Assembly (NCBI GenBank): GCA_902806565.1
Contig: CADCXA010000025.1
Span: forward strand, 124,001 to 188,000
DNA from: Hypoxylon rubiginosum
Taxonomy: Eukaryota > Ascomycota > Sordariomycetes > Xylariales > Hypoxylaceae
DNA length: 64,000 nt
Direction: 5' to 3'
In this document: positions 23,730 through 34,902 of the stretch, in pieces
Layout of the letters: every line of letters begins with the position of its first letter
Numbering within the stretch: position 1 is the first letter of the stretch
Program-made: the position numbers and the translations under genes
The notes under the pieces: generated by a model
Told to the model about the DNA's origin: nothing
The model's input: the letters and a program-made list of their open reading frames with translations, nothing else
Database searches by the model: none

Positions 23730-25650
23730 GCATATATAGGTACCTGCGGGACTGAGAGTTGAAGTATCGTGAGGGTGCGTGTACTCCGTACTGCGGGGAC
23801 AAGTAGCAATACTTGACTGGGTGTTACTTTTGGGCTGCATGTGCTTGGCATCGTGACTCGTATCTATATCTCGACCTCATGTCTGATCTTGTAAGACTGA
23901 TACTTTCAGCCTCCAAGTTCTGCTGAAATCTAGTAAAGAGAAGTTGGGTATGTATATCTTTAAGACACTATACAGAAAAGAACATGCTGAGAATGACTGG
24001 AGAATATTCGGGTCGTTTTCATGCATGTACTCGTATAATGTAAGCAACAACAACGTGTGGGTCGATTCATTCTGCAATATATATGTAGATATAACTAAAA
24101 GGTTCGGTTCATACCATAGATACACGTATGTAATAGTCACGTCTTACATCCGCTGTACACCGAAACCAAGAAGCAATATCGAAAATTCGTGAGTGATACT
24201 GGGTGAAGCATTCATACTTGTCGGGCGTAGCTAAGATTTATAGATTCGGTACGGATAGCTGCATGTCGCCCTTGTTCTGCGTATTCAATGCTGGACCACT
24301 AGCCGTCAGCCTTTTTTGATCGATGTAACAGCAAGGGCTGACATGTATACTATGTAGTATATTAAGATGAGCTGTACCCTTATTAGCTTGCTAGCCTACA
24401 TGCTTACCTACTACTTACACCAAGTATACATAGTTCGTTCGTAAGACTTGCTAGGATCCTAGCAGGTAAACATCTGAGAACTACTATGTATGTACATCCA
24501 TCCGTCCGTCTAATGTACACGATTTGGCTTACACCACGGTAGCCTGTGGGACGAAGAGCTGGTTCCCAATGTCCGGCAGAGAAACAACTCCACAAGCTAC
24601 AAAAGTACTATCGAACTGATGCTAATTCTTAGGGGCGATGTATACATTACTTACAGATGTAGATAGTCAAGATGATAACTGTCGTATCGTGTAAGTAGGT
24701 AGGAGATATGATAAGCCCCTTCGAGGTAATACACAGTACACATTGCACATGGAATGGAATGTCCGGTATTAGACATCACGTGCATGATGCTCGAGGCAGG
24801 CTGATGAGAGAAGAAGAAAAAAGTGACGGAAATTCGACAAAAAATGATTGTGTGCTTCGAGTTATCGAAATATGTACATGCTAGGTATGCAAAGTCGAGG
24901 CTCGCTAAGAGGGCCCATGCCTGGCCCATGTTTAACCGAGTTAAGGGTTGAAGCGGGTCGAGGATAGCCAAGAGATTTCCATTCCCCGCTTCGATGAAAT
25001 TGGGCAAATCAGAAAGGGCGAAATTCGTCTCAAGGGCTATGCTGGGCTATGCCGGTTCGAACATTAAAGGTACATTCCACCATCAACGCGTGCGTACCTC
25101 GAAATCTTAACCTTTTCCATACTTTTTTCTTCTGTTCTTTTATGTGAGGTATCAGTAGGTCGAACAGGTCGAACCCACACACCCCCCCAGGCCGACCACG
25201 AAAAGGTTTAGACACCAATCCAAAACATCAACCACCCGGAACTCGACCTTGCAGCCTTGGATAGCCTGAGAGCCTGCGAGCCTGAGATACATTCAATCGA
25301 GGTATTCCGTACTCGCAAGGCACATTTCGACAACAAGAGTTCTTGTTAGTTCCTGCGTTTCCTGCGTTTCCTGCATTATTCAGGCATCAGGATCTGATCT
25401 TCACAAAGAGGGTGTTCCCTATCAAATTTTTACGCTACAAAGGTACTGATTCTCCCTTTATTCAATCCTACGCACATAAGACCACATAACACACACTTTT
25501 TTAATTGTTGCTGCTACATACGATACATACGTACTTGCTGAGATCCTTGCAACGAGTACCGCGAACTACTTTTCGCAAGCTGAAATATCACAACCTGAAC
25601 AAGGCTTACCTTTCTGACCACATTAAAAAAGGAGTCAGAATATTCCAAGA

Positions 25651-25660
25651 TACCTAGGTA
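25651..25660. repeat. Palindrome TACCTAGGTA
   Basis: A perfect 10-base palindrome in non-coding DNA, flanked by GA on the left and AGTATC on the right. Confidence 0.8.
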
Positions 25661-27279
25661 AGTATCATATTTTTTTTAGTCGTTTTCTTTCTCTCATGCC
25701 AATGGTTCGTAAGGCGGGCTCCTATAATACCGTCAGAGCGTTACTGTTCTATCACCAACATTCCGCAATTAAATGCGCTCACTATATTGACCGTGCATAC
25801 CTCCTAATGCGACGTTCCGTCGATCCCCCTTCCACCTACCAACCTCTTGTTTCTTAGTTGTGCCGGGTGCTACGGGCCATAAAATATTTTTTTCATAACA
25901 CATCTCATCATTGCACCAGCCAACTGCCAATTGCCAACTACCCAACAGGGTAGGCAGGGTTGCCAAGGGGGGCTGAGTGGCGAGGGGCGTCCGTTGTTTG
26001 GTAGGTCCCGTGTGCGGCACCACGGTAACTAGAGGGGAATCTTTGAAAAAGATGAAAAAAAGAATTTATAGGTAGCGCTGGTGGTTGCTGGTGCTACCTC
26101 TGCCCTCTATCTAAACGTTAAAACGTCTTTTAATGCCTCTAGCCTCTTAAGCCCCCCCAAGCCCTTCTAATCCCGTCCTGCCCGTCTAACCTTGTAGGGA
26201 GCTAGGCTACCCTCGGGCGGTGTTTCTTCTTCGCCTTTTTCGCAAATTTCATGGTCCCGTTCCAAATTCTCTGCACCCCTCCCCTCACCCACACAGTTTG
26301 TTCCCTCTACTTCTCTTTTTCCTAATCCAAGGTACTCCGTACTTCACCGTCAAAGCACGATACTTCAATACTTCAAATCCAATTCCCTGTCGATTGCAAC
26401 AACAACATTCGAGCCCATCTTACTCAATTCCCTCCTTCATCGGCCTCGGAGCCTGCACGCCCAATTTGTGGGTGACTAAACCCTTCTCGTCACCCCGTTC
26501 CTACGCATTGTCTAACAGTTGAACCTAGCTGGCGACTAATTGTCTACCAGTCTACCAGTCCAGTACCAGTCTACTTGCCCCGGTACCCAGACACCAAGGT
26601 AGCAAGTCATTAGACGCGTCTTTTTGTATCGGTCCAGTCAAGTCACCCAGGTCATCTCAGGTTGCAAAGTGACAACCTGCTTCGAAACACACGCATACAC
26701 ACATATACGCACAAACTTGCTGTGCGCGACCGAAGAACAGGACTTACTGTTGATTTGATTGCCTCGTCATTCCGCGACAGGCAAGAAAAAAAACAAAGTT
26801 CACTCGTCGCCTGGACCTTTATGCACCATTGATACCTGGATACAGGATACAGATACAGGATACCTTATACTTTAGGTAGACGCATACACCATCCGATTGC
26901 CCGTAAGTACGAGTACATCTCTCATTTTTCCAATCACCGCATTATGTTTTTATGTTTTATTTTATATATCTCCTTTCGAATCCCCACTCTAGACATCATC
27001 ACGCATTGCCTTATATCAGCATATGATGGCTGAAGCATATGCTTGGGTTGCGCGACTATTCGAGACACGCGCGTTTGGCTCGTCGCAATTTGTTCCCGTC
27101 GGCCACAGCCGTCCCAGTCGAGCCTTTCACGATGTCGCTTGATGCCGAGCCAGTCGGCGCAATGCTCTATGACCGCAACAATGAGAACATGAGAGTAACA
27201 TGAGAGTTGCCCAACCAAAGGAGATCACCATCGAAAGGCAATTCAGCTCTCCTCTCGCGTGCAGGTACATGGCCAGGCT

Positions 27280-27610
27280 CCTGTGGTATCGCGTTCGCAT
27301 TTCATCATCACTGTTACCACCCTCATCACCACCACAATTATCGCGCTTCTTTGTCGCGAGCTTCCATTTGTCCAAAATTTTTAGCCAGTTGTGTTTTTTC
27401 TTATTCCACCTCTACCGCCACCATCGCTACCTTGGTATTTTTTTTTCTCTCTCTGCTTACTTCGCCTCCCCCATTTCCCATACGGAACATTCTCTTATTT
27501 TCTGCTGTACCTCTGCCCTACAGTCTCATTTCAATTTTGTTCATCCGTTTTTTTCAACTCGAGTCACATTTTATTAAATTTTATTTCCCTACTCCCCTCC
27601 AGGCCATAGC
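27280..27610 (+). promoter_or_regulatory. Pyrimidine-rich tract upstream of Myb-like gene
   Basis: Over about 330 bases the plus strand is dominated by C and T, with several runs of T. Such CT tracts sit just before transcription starts in many filamentous-fungus genes. It lies 90-420 bases before the ATG at 27698. The exact start site is not visible. Confidence 0.4.
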
Positions 27611-27697
27611 TTTGTCAATGCACTTTGATTCTTCGAGTTGTATCAGGAACAAGAGACTTTGGTATTTTAGCTGACACTAGTTTGCCCTTTTCAGATC

Positions 27698-29407
27698 ATG
27701 CAGCAGTGGCAGGTCGGCCCCGTGCCGGAGTACCTATACACCAACTCCACCCAGCACCCGAACGATGGCATGCAGTAAGTACATTCCCCTTTTCCTATCT
27801 ACATCATGTTCCCATGTACTGTACCTCACTCGACTTTGTTTCCCCGAATGCTCTGCCCCATCTCCCCATCTCCCCTCCGGCCCCCCTCGTCTACCCCAGA
27901 TGGGCTCGTACACATATAGGTCTAGCTTCTGCTGTATAGAAGACATGGTCCTATATGTACCGAGAGTATACCTACCCATCTTAAAATCATGGCCTTGTCT
28001 CGCGAACATTGAACCAGGCCGACCCGTCCGTGCTCCACCGCGAGTGGCGGGACCCCTGGTGATAGCTTCACATGGTCTTCCACACAAACCCAGCAAGATT
28101 CCCCTGCCTTGCAGCTTGCCTGCTTCGGTACCCTTGTTCCCATCTTTTAGCTGAACGGCTCCTCTGGCCTCTGGGGCTCCCTCTACCAACCGTGGTCGAC
28201 TTGGGTCCCCAATGCTGTGCAGCCATGATTGCGTCGCGTTTCGCTGTTGTCGCTTCCAGCTACTCCAAGCCTTATGGGCAAGCTAACATTAGTCCGTGAT
28301 ACAGCTCTAGCCATCCCTACCAAACCGACATGTCGCGTCGGGGCGAGTTCGCTGGTTATGCACAGCAGCCCCCCAATCCTGGTGCCCAACAGCATCAGCC
28401 GCACGGACAGCAGCAGCAGCACCACCAGCAGCTTTCCCAGCACCAGCAACACCAGAATCAACCGCACCAGCCGCCTCACGGCGCCCACCCTCAGCACCCG
28501 CACCACCAACCTCATCAGTCATCGCACCAGGCCCAGCAGCACCATGCGACTCCTGTCCCGCCCCCGATGACTATCCCGCAGCCCTCGGTTGCGCCTTCTC
28601 AACAGTCAACCCCTACGCCGGCCCCGGCACCAGCTCCGCCGCGCGGTCGTAAGCGTGCCGCGCCCGGCCACCAGCAGCCCCATCCGCAGCCGCATCAGCA
28701 GCCGCATGCACCGATCGCTAACTCATCCACTCCCGTTCCGGTTGCCACGACTGCTACAGCCCCTGCGTCGTCTACTCCCGCACCCGCTCCTGCGCCTACA
28801 CCTGTTTCCGCGCCTCCCCCGCCTCCTATGGTCACTCCCGTGATTCCACCCCCGGTCCCGACCAAGGAGGAGGTCGGCACACCCGTGGCCCCCCCGCCGG
28901 CTAAGAAGAGCAGAACGAATACGCCGTGGACTCCTGCCGAGGAGCAGCGACTGAAGCAGATGAGAGATGCGGGCAATAGCTGGGCCGAGATCGCAAAGGT
29001 AAGTCGGCCTTGGGAACTTGCAAGGATTTGTACTAACTTGCATAACAATAGACGTTCCCCACCCGAACCGAAGGTAGTGTCAAGAAGCATTGGTACAAGG
29101 TATGTCGCTGCGCACCTATCCTAGACCTTCCTCGCTGCTAACGACCACTAGGACATGCACTACGCCGAGTTTGCCGAAGACGAGAGCCAAGCGCTTCTCA
29201 GTGCCATCAAGGATTACGAGAACAACAAATGGAAGACTATTGGCCAAAAAGTTGGCAAACCAGCTAAGGTCAGCAGCCATCTACCTCGACCCACATATTC
29301 TTATTTATTTGATGATATCGGCTGCTAACTAGTATTGATAATAGGCATGCGAGCAGTACGCCAAAGAGCATTTCCCAGAGCTCTTCGCTACGCCAAAGGC
29401 ACGTTAA
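27698..29407 (+). CDS. Gln/His/Pro-rich protein with two C-terminal Myb/SANT-like repeats
   Basis: Five exons: 27698-27774, 28305-28998, 29052-29099, 29152-29268 and 29345-29407, 332 residues. Intron 1 is 530 bases (GTAAGT, GCTAAC branch, ATACAG); the others are 52-76 bases. All phases agree. The start MQQWQVGPVPEYLY joins to SSHPYQTDMSRRGEF. Residues about 45-115 are a Gln/His/Pro low-complexity tract; about 120-205 are Pro/Ala/Thr-rich. The first Myb/SANT-like repeat begins TPWTPAEEQRLKQMRDAGNSW (about 225). It crosses the exon junctions through TFPTRTEGSVKKHWYKDMHY. A second (about 280-325) has NKWKTIGQKVGKPAKACEQYAKEHFPEL. A nuclear DNA-binding or chromatin role is inferred. If intron 1 were wrong, translation could start at the internal ATG at 28330. 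Confidence 0.87.
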
Positions 29408-31114
29408 GAAAGCCCAGGTGCTAGGTCTTACATTTCGTTTTGAATCCTAGTTTTGGCACTGGTGCATCCTTTAACGCTTCGATCTGCTCATTCTTATTAG
29501 GTTTTGTAAGAGACACAGGCTCTGTGAGGTTGCCTTCGGCGGTTCCCTCCCCCCCTAGTCCAGGAAATACGACGAAGGCATGCCTCATACCCTCTGATTG
29601 CGTCGACGAGGCGGTATGGAGAAGGAGAGGCGACGTGTGGTCGTGTGATGTTGTGTTAAGTGTTCTTTTTTTTGTCTTGAAGCTTAATTTTCCGTATATT
29701 GATTCGGCAAGGACAGGCAGGGCATGATTCCTTTTTTCTTTCACACTGAGATTCCCCCACGGGAGAATGGTTGTCAAGGACTGTCGGAGGTTATGGATTT
29801 CGGAAAGACAAACAGATGTGTACTCTTCGCTCTCGATGGATTACAAATTATGGCATAGGGTTCAGGCAGATCGATAGGTCTTGCCTTATTACAAAAGATT
29901 TCACCTAACTGCATTGCGTTGATTAATCTGGCATAGGCCTAAGGAGAATAATAAAAGTGACCACCCACGATGGCTTTACCTGACACTACTGTTTGGACTC
30001 GGGGAAGTCGACTTCTAATGCCCGAATACATCGTGTGTTCATCCGTAAAATGTTGATAGTGTAGGCAACGATACCCAATGTAATATTTCACATGAGATTA
30101 TAAGCCCAGGCAATATCGGTGCTATGTGTTGCGTACCTTAATTTGTGCGATTCTTGTATATCATCCCCCCCTGATTTAATTCTGGGCTATATAACCACCT
30201 ATTTGAACGCTACTAGTGAATTTATTTGAACACTTCTAACCCCCTATTATTTTTTCTTCGTATGCTTTACTCTCAGATTCAACTATTCTACTCTAGCTAG
30301 TGCGTAGTAACACGACTTACGAAGATGAGAATAGAAGAGAAGGAGGCTGCTTACGCGCTGTGTCAAGTCTTGTCATTTTGTGTCTGTTAGGTTTACCAAG
30401 TACTCCAAATAGTTTAGGTCTATCAAATCCCGACACCTTGGATTGGCTTCGTTAAATGGTGGATAATCCAAACCAGGCCACGCGTGAGCCGCAACAACGT
30501 TGCCGCCGTCGTCACTCCTAACTCTGCGGGCTTGCTAGGGCTTATATCGAGAAGATACCGAGTTGATCTTGGGCAGCTCGAAGCTTGCTTATGCTGACCA
30601 AGTACCACCTCACGCTTCGCTAGCTTGTTTAGTTTGGAAGCTTGTCTCTTCCAACCACGCCTCGGGCAAGGTATAAGGGGAGAGGTGTGTGTCCTTAGCA
30701 GAGAGCGCACTAGGTGTAGGATAGCCTATTCTCTTTTCCCCACGCCATCCTTACGAAGCATGGAAATGAGTAGCGGGAAGGACATAGTAGCACGTAGCCG
30801 GTTGTGTATTACAGGGGGGAAGGGGAACACACACATATAGTCCGATATCCTCCTTCCTTTTCCTCAAACTCACCCCCGTTGCCCCTTTATTTCATATATG
30901 CGCACTCCCGGTTAGACTAGATGGAGAGGGAAAATTACACGGAATAGCTACGTAATACGGATATCCTTCTGTCGAGTTTGCTGCCATTTATTTATTGGGA
31001 CGAATATCATATAGGCAGGCGATGATACAGTAAAGTAATTGAACGGGGAACGGCGGCAGTAGTAGTTTGGTCGGGTTTTACAGTTGCGATAAAACACGGG
31101 GGACAAAAAAAACC
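29408..31114. other. Intergenic, Myb-like gene to Nudix-like gene
   Basis: Holds the 3' flank of the Myb-like gene and the promoter of the next gene. Frames at 29421-29777, 30423-30710 and 30625-30840 show no family features. No other structure seen. Confidence 0.45.
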
Positions 31115-32080
31115 ATGGCGACGACCACGACCACGACTACGACGTTCCGAAAGACGACGCTCTCGCACGCGCAGAAGACGGACCTGGCCATGTCGCGCGC
31201 GCAGTACCTGGACGCGATCCGAACCACGCGGCCCGCCGACAAGCTGTACGTCGGCGTGTGCATTTTCAAGATGGACGCGCACAGCTCCCGGCCCTCGGTC
31301 CTGCTGCTCCGCCGCTCGGCCTCCCCCGCCGCGGTGAACCCCGTAGCGACGCCTGCGCGTTCCGGGTCGCGGTGGCAGAGGCGGAGTAAGCCGCAACAAC
31401 AACATAACTCGAGTAGCGAGAGCAGTAGTTGGGCCGGGAGGGAAGGGGAAGAAAGGAGTTGGGGTGGTGACGACGGGGGCTGCTGGGAACTCCCCGGCGG
31501 CAAGGTCCGGGACGGCGACTTCTGCATCTCGGCGGCGGTGGCGCGGCGGGTGGCCGAGCAGACCGGGCTGCGGGTGGTGCGAGTGCTGGGCGCGCTGCAG
31601 GACGTGCGGCGGACGAGCGAGCTGCGGATCCTAGACTGGGATAACGAGGGGGTCAACATGTTCGCGGAGGACGACCCGGCGGCGGATATCCTGCTCGACG
31701 GCGCCACGCTGACCTCGTCCACGACGACGACGCCTCTTACTACCAGCACCGCTACCACCGCGCCGACTACGCCTACCACGCTGGGAAGCGGTGGCACTAG
31801 TAGCAATAGTACCGGTACCAGCACCAGCAGCGGCAGAAGCAGCAACCGGGACTGGAGGCGCTCCCCCCTGCACAGCCCGCGCCTGGTGCTGCGGCGCGAG
31901 TGCGTGCAGCTCAACTACGCGGTGCTCGTGACGGGGCACGCCGACCTGGCGGTGCGCGGCGGGGACCACGACGAGCTGGTGTGGGCCAGCTCCGGCCGGG
32001 CCGAGACGATGCGGATGCCGGAGCAGCTGCGGAGCGTGGTGCGCCAGGGGTTGGCGTTTGCGGGGGAGTATCTGTTTTGA
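31115..32080 (+). CDS. Nudix-fold protein with degenerate Nudix box
   Basis: Single-exon, 321 residues. The ATG at 31115 has a good context (AAACCATGG); the frame upstream has only non-ATG codons. Residues 3-10 are eight threonines. The Nudix signature (GX5EX7REUXEEXGU) is recognisable at about 122-152 as ELPGGKVRDGD, then AAVARRVAEQTGL. The first Glu is Asp, the Glu of REU is Arg, and one of the paired Glu is Gln. These residues normally bind the magnesium needed to cleave nucleoside-diphosphate-linked substrates, so catalysis is doubtful. Two low-complexity Ser/Thr/Gly insertions break the fold, at about residues 80-120 and 205-250. The end (MRMPEQLRSVVRQGLAFAGEYLF) is typical of fungal Nudix-like proteins. 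GC content and G/C third positions are high, which produces long false frames on the other strand. Confidence 0.75.
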   Translation: MATTTTTTTTFRKTTLSHAQKTDLAMSRAQYLDAIRTTRPADKLYVGVCIFKMDAHSSRPSVLLLRRSASPAAVNPVATPARSGSRWQRRSKPQQQHNSSSESSSWAGREGEERSWGGDDGGCWELPGGKVRDGDFCISAAVARRVAEQTGLRVVRVLGALQDVRRTSELRILDWDNEGVNMFAEDDPAADILLDGATLTSSTTTTPLTTSTATTAPTTPTTLGSGGTSSNSTGTSTSSGRSSNRDWRRSPLHSPRLVLRRECVQLNYAVLVTGHADLAVRGGDHDELVWASSGRAETMRMPEQLRSVVRQGLAFAGEYLF

Positions 32081-34902
32081 GGTCTGAGAGGGGGAAAAAA
32101 AGGGGGAGGGGGTTAGGGGGGGTTGGTTGGCGTGTGCCGAGATGTGCGGATATGACGACGAGTTATGGCATTATGGCAGGCGGCTTATAGAATGGCCAGG
32201 GGGAATCTACGGTTTTGCTACCTTGCCTACGGATAGAAGAAGAGATCATAGAAGAAGCGGAACCAAAGTGTAAACGGACGCATGATCTACAGCTGCGTCA
32301 GCTTGCGCGAGATCATCAATCACCGACGATATGGTTCTATCAGAATTGGGTTATGTGTATATGTATGTCACGTCGATTATGCACGGCATTTTAGATTAGA
32401 TTTGGCCTGCATAAATTGGGACTGTATCTTCTCACCTTGAACAAGAGCGTTTGCAATATAGTATATAATATATATGACCAGTATATCTGTCAAGGGAACA
32501 GTAAATTCCGATGTGTTAGAGTCTTCACGAATGTGGCGCTCAAAGTAAGGGCAAGCTCGCTGGTGAGCAAAACCAACAGCTCCGTGGGATATTCATAGGC
32601 CATACGACTTTACAAAGGAGGCTTTGCTGAACTTGTTTCTAATCCCAAGGGGGACTTGGACTCCTTCATCATTTAGCCTTTTGGCCAACAAACAGATCGG
32701 ATCCTACCGGGATATAAATCTGGGGTGCATGACGAGATATAGTACTATGCCGTACAACAGCATTACCGATGTATGTACCCATGCCAGCCATGCCTGAACG
32801 TCACCTGTGTAGATACCGGCCGACTAGGGTTATTCTAATCCTAGGTTGTCTTGTTCGACCTGTTCGACTTCGACGATCTCGTGATGTTCACACGACGATC
32901 GACTGTATACAAGCGAGATGTTAGATGCTAACTCGCAAGGTTTTACAGTTTCCTACTGTAGAAGATCATTGAAGGAATCATGTCGTGACACGCCATGTGG
33001 TGATGTGATTGGGCCACTGCTGATCAGAGCCTTATTCATCTCACATTTTCCGGTCATCCGCTTCGTCCAGCAAATGCACAAATGCAAGGGATAATAAAAA
33101 CCTATCAAGCTCATACGACGAAGGCGGTGGCTTTGACCTGACACCACTAACCTTCGGTCCTTCACCGACTACCAGCGCGAAGAATAAGGCTTGTCAATCT
33201 ATTTCGGACTGGATGCTGTTTCGACATAGTTGTTGGTTAGGTTTTACATAAAATCATGACGCAATTGTCAGTCTCTTTTCCTTGGAATAGAATATTAGAA
33301 CATTCGGATATTATATCTGTTCTAGCTTAGACGCCGGGAACTTGGCAGTCTTGGGAATTGTCGAACGCTGCAGAAAATGGTAAATGAATAGGAAAAAAAA
33401 AAAACAAAGCGTGTTTTGGCATCCTACAGTAATCCTCGGTCTCAAGATTTTCTTGCTAAATAGGGGAGCTTCCAAATCGATGTCCAGGGTATTGATTGGC
33501 TTGTCTCGAATTCGAGAGTGTTGGCGCTCGAGGAATACGAGATTTTTCCCAGCTAGAAGAGACAAGAAGGATACGATAGAAGAGACTGATACTGTATAAC
33601 GCCATAGTAAGCACTGTACGACGCATGTAATCCATGCAGTCCAGTAGATGAATAGGCGAGCTTAATTTAGCTCCGTCGGTTCTCCCATTCAGGGCACAGA
33701 TTCTCCACCTCTGTAACAGGCCAGGACAGGATTGACAGGCAAGTGGAGTAACTAACACGGGGCTTGCCACGGCGGACGGGTAGGGGTAAGGGGCAGGGGT
33801 GGGGGCAGAGGGGGAACAATCTGATTGCTTGTTTCTGCCCTTTTTTTCTGTGTAGATCTTGGGTGGTGCCTGTGTCTCTATGTGTCTGGTACGGGCGGGG
33901 TGGAACCTAATTCGCATTGACCCTTGAAAGGTCCCACATTTCCATTCATCAACCCCAATCCCGCTAATTCCCAAGCGAGAAGCGAGCCTCTTCTTTCTTA
34001 CATAGTACAACTACTACTACACTACTACTGTGTGAGAACATCCTTCTCCTTTAGGGGCAAGATGGGCTGAGCAGCCAAGCAGCCAGGCAGCCCAGGCCAA
34101 TGTAAGCCCAGTACCAAAGCTGTAGCTTAGTGAAGCAGGCATGATGCTACCATGTAGGCTCGTACTGTTTGCTCGTACCTGAAAATAATGTGTAATATCT
34201 GCTCTCTACTACTTCGTTCTTCTTTTCCAAACTCCTACCCACCCATATTCTTGCTCTTCTAGCCAATATTTGGTGGTTTCTTTCGCTTGTCTATTGTTTT
34301 GCGAGCGGTGGCTAATGATGTGTCTTTGATACTCATTGAAAATTCTCCCAACCCTCGTTTTTATCTTTGTCTATATTATAATAATCCAGTCGTTCTTCCG
34401 AGCCTTGTAAAAGGGTTTCGCCTCGATCGCTTTCCCCCCCGAATTACTCTCGCTTGAAACTCCGTAATAAGCACGACTGCTTCAGTAGTAAATACCTGAA
34501 GACGTTTATGCAAGTAGGAACTCGGATACAATTCGTCGCCGCTTGTATATAAGTCGATCGACTCATCGAACGCCGTACTGTTCCCCCTTTGTCGGGAATC
34601 ATATACGTACCTTTCTAGGCTTGGTGATTCATATCCTTGGCCTACACGCGGAAAGGAAGTAATACTTAGTATGGTCCGAGTCGAATAACCGCTGCCGATC
34701 GTATATATCGTTTTCAACTTCATTCGTTTAAGACGTGACGAGTATTCAGTGCTGTATATATATATAAACGACATACATCACGCGACTCGACCGTCGAACC
34801 CCTATCGATTCACGACAGGTACATACCTTATTACGATATAATTAATACCTTAATTTTAGTCTCCAGTTACGCTTATCTCGAAAGAGGAGCAGGAACTTCA
34901 AA
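32081..34902. other. Intergenic, Nudix-like gene to CRH gene
   Basis: I see no gene. A run of 12 A residues occurs near 33393. Two minus-strand frames (33456-34010, 184 codons; 34376-34774, 132 codons) were considered and not called. ACTACT-type triplet repeats occur near 34010-34029. Confidence 0.45.
34755..34768 (+). promoter_or_regulatory. TATA-like box before CRH gene
   Basis: A TATATATATATAAA run lies about 135-148 bases before the start codon at 34903. It is a plausible TATA element; evidence is sequence and position only. Confidence 0.35.

Larger units (their letters stand above)
17822..27697. other. Long divergent intergenic region (about 9.9 kb) between two Myb-like genes
   Basis: I found no convincing gene. 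All open frames are under about 155 codons, lack family motifs and overlap on both strands. Composition is mixed to AT-rich. Palindromes of the CCTAGG type occur at 20166-20191, 21684-21692, 23718-23729 and 25651-25660. Small direct repeats include GTCTGTCTGTCTAC (20265) and TTTCCTGCG units (25350-25375). From about 27280 to 27610 the plus strand is strongly pyrimidine-rich, as in fungal promoters and leaders. The region must hold the promoters of both genes and may hold non-coding transcripts. Confidence 0.5.

Noticed and set aside
17822..27697. tRNA, 5S rRNA or transposon in the long spacer
   Set aside because: I looked for A-box/B-box pairs, a 5S-like core, terminal repeats and long transposase-like frames by eye and found none. 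A dedicated search could still find a diverged copy.
28072..28299. Possible extra exon inside the 530-base first intron of the Myb-like gene
   Set aside because: One frame reads smoothly, but it does not match the phase of the flanking exons, and direct joining of exons 1 and 2 is in phase with good signals.
31078..31914. 278-codon frame antisense to the Nudix-like gene
   Set aside because: Val/Ser-rich mirror of Thr/Ser codons in a GC-rich gene; a typical shadow frame.
33456..34010. 184-codon minus-strand frame
   Set aside because: No motif, odd composition, several low-complexity stretches, no splice or promoter context. Could be revisited with transcript data.
34376..34774. 132-codon minus-strand frame upstream of CRH
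   Set aside because: Overlaps the CRH promoter and TATA-like run; no family features.
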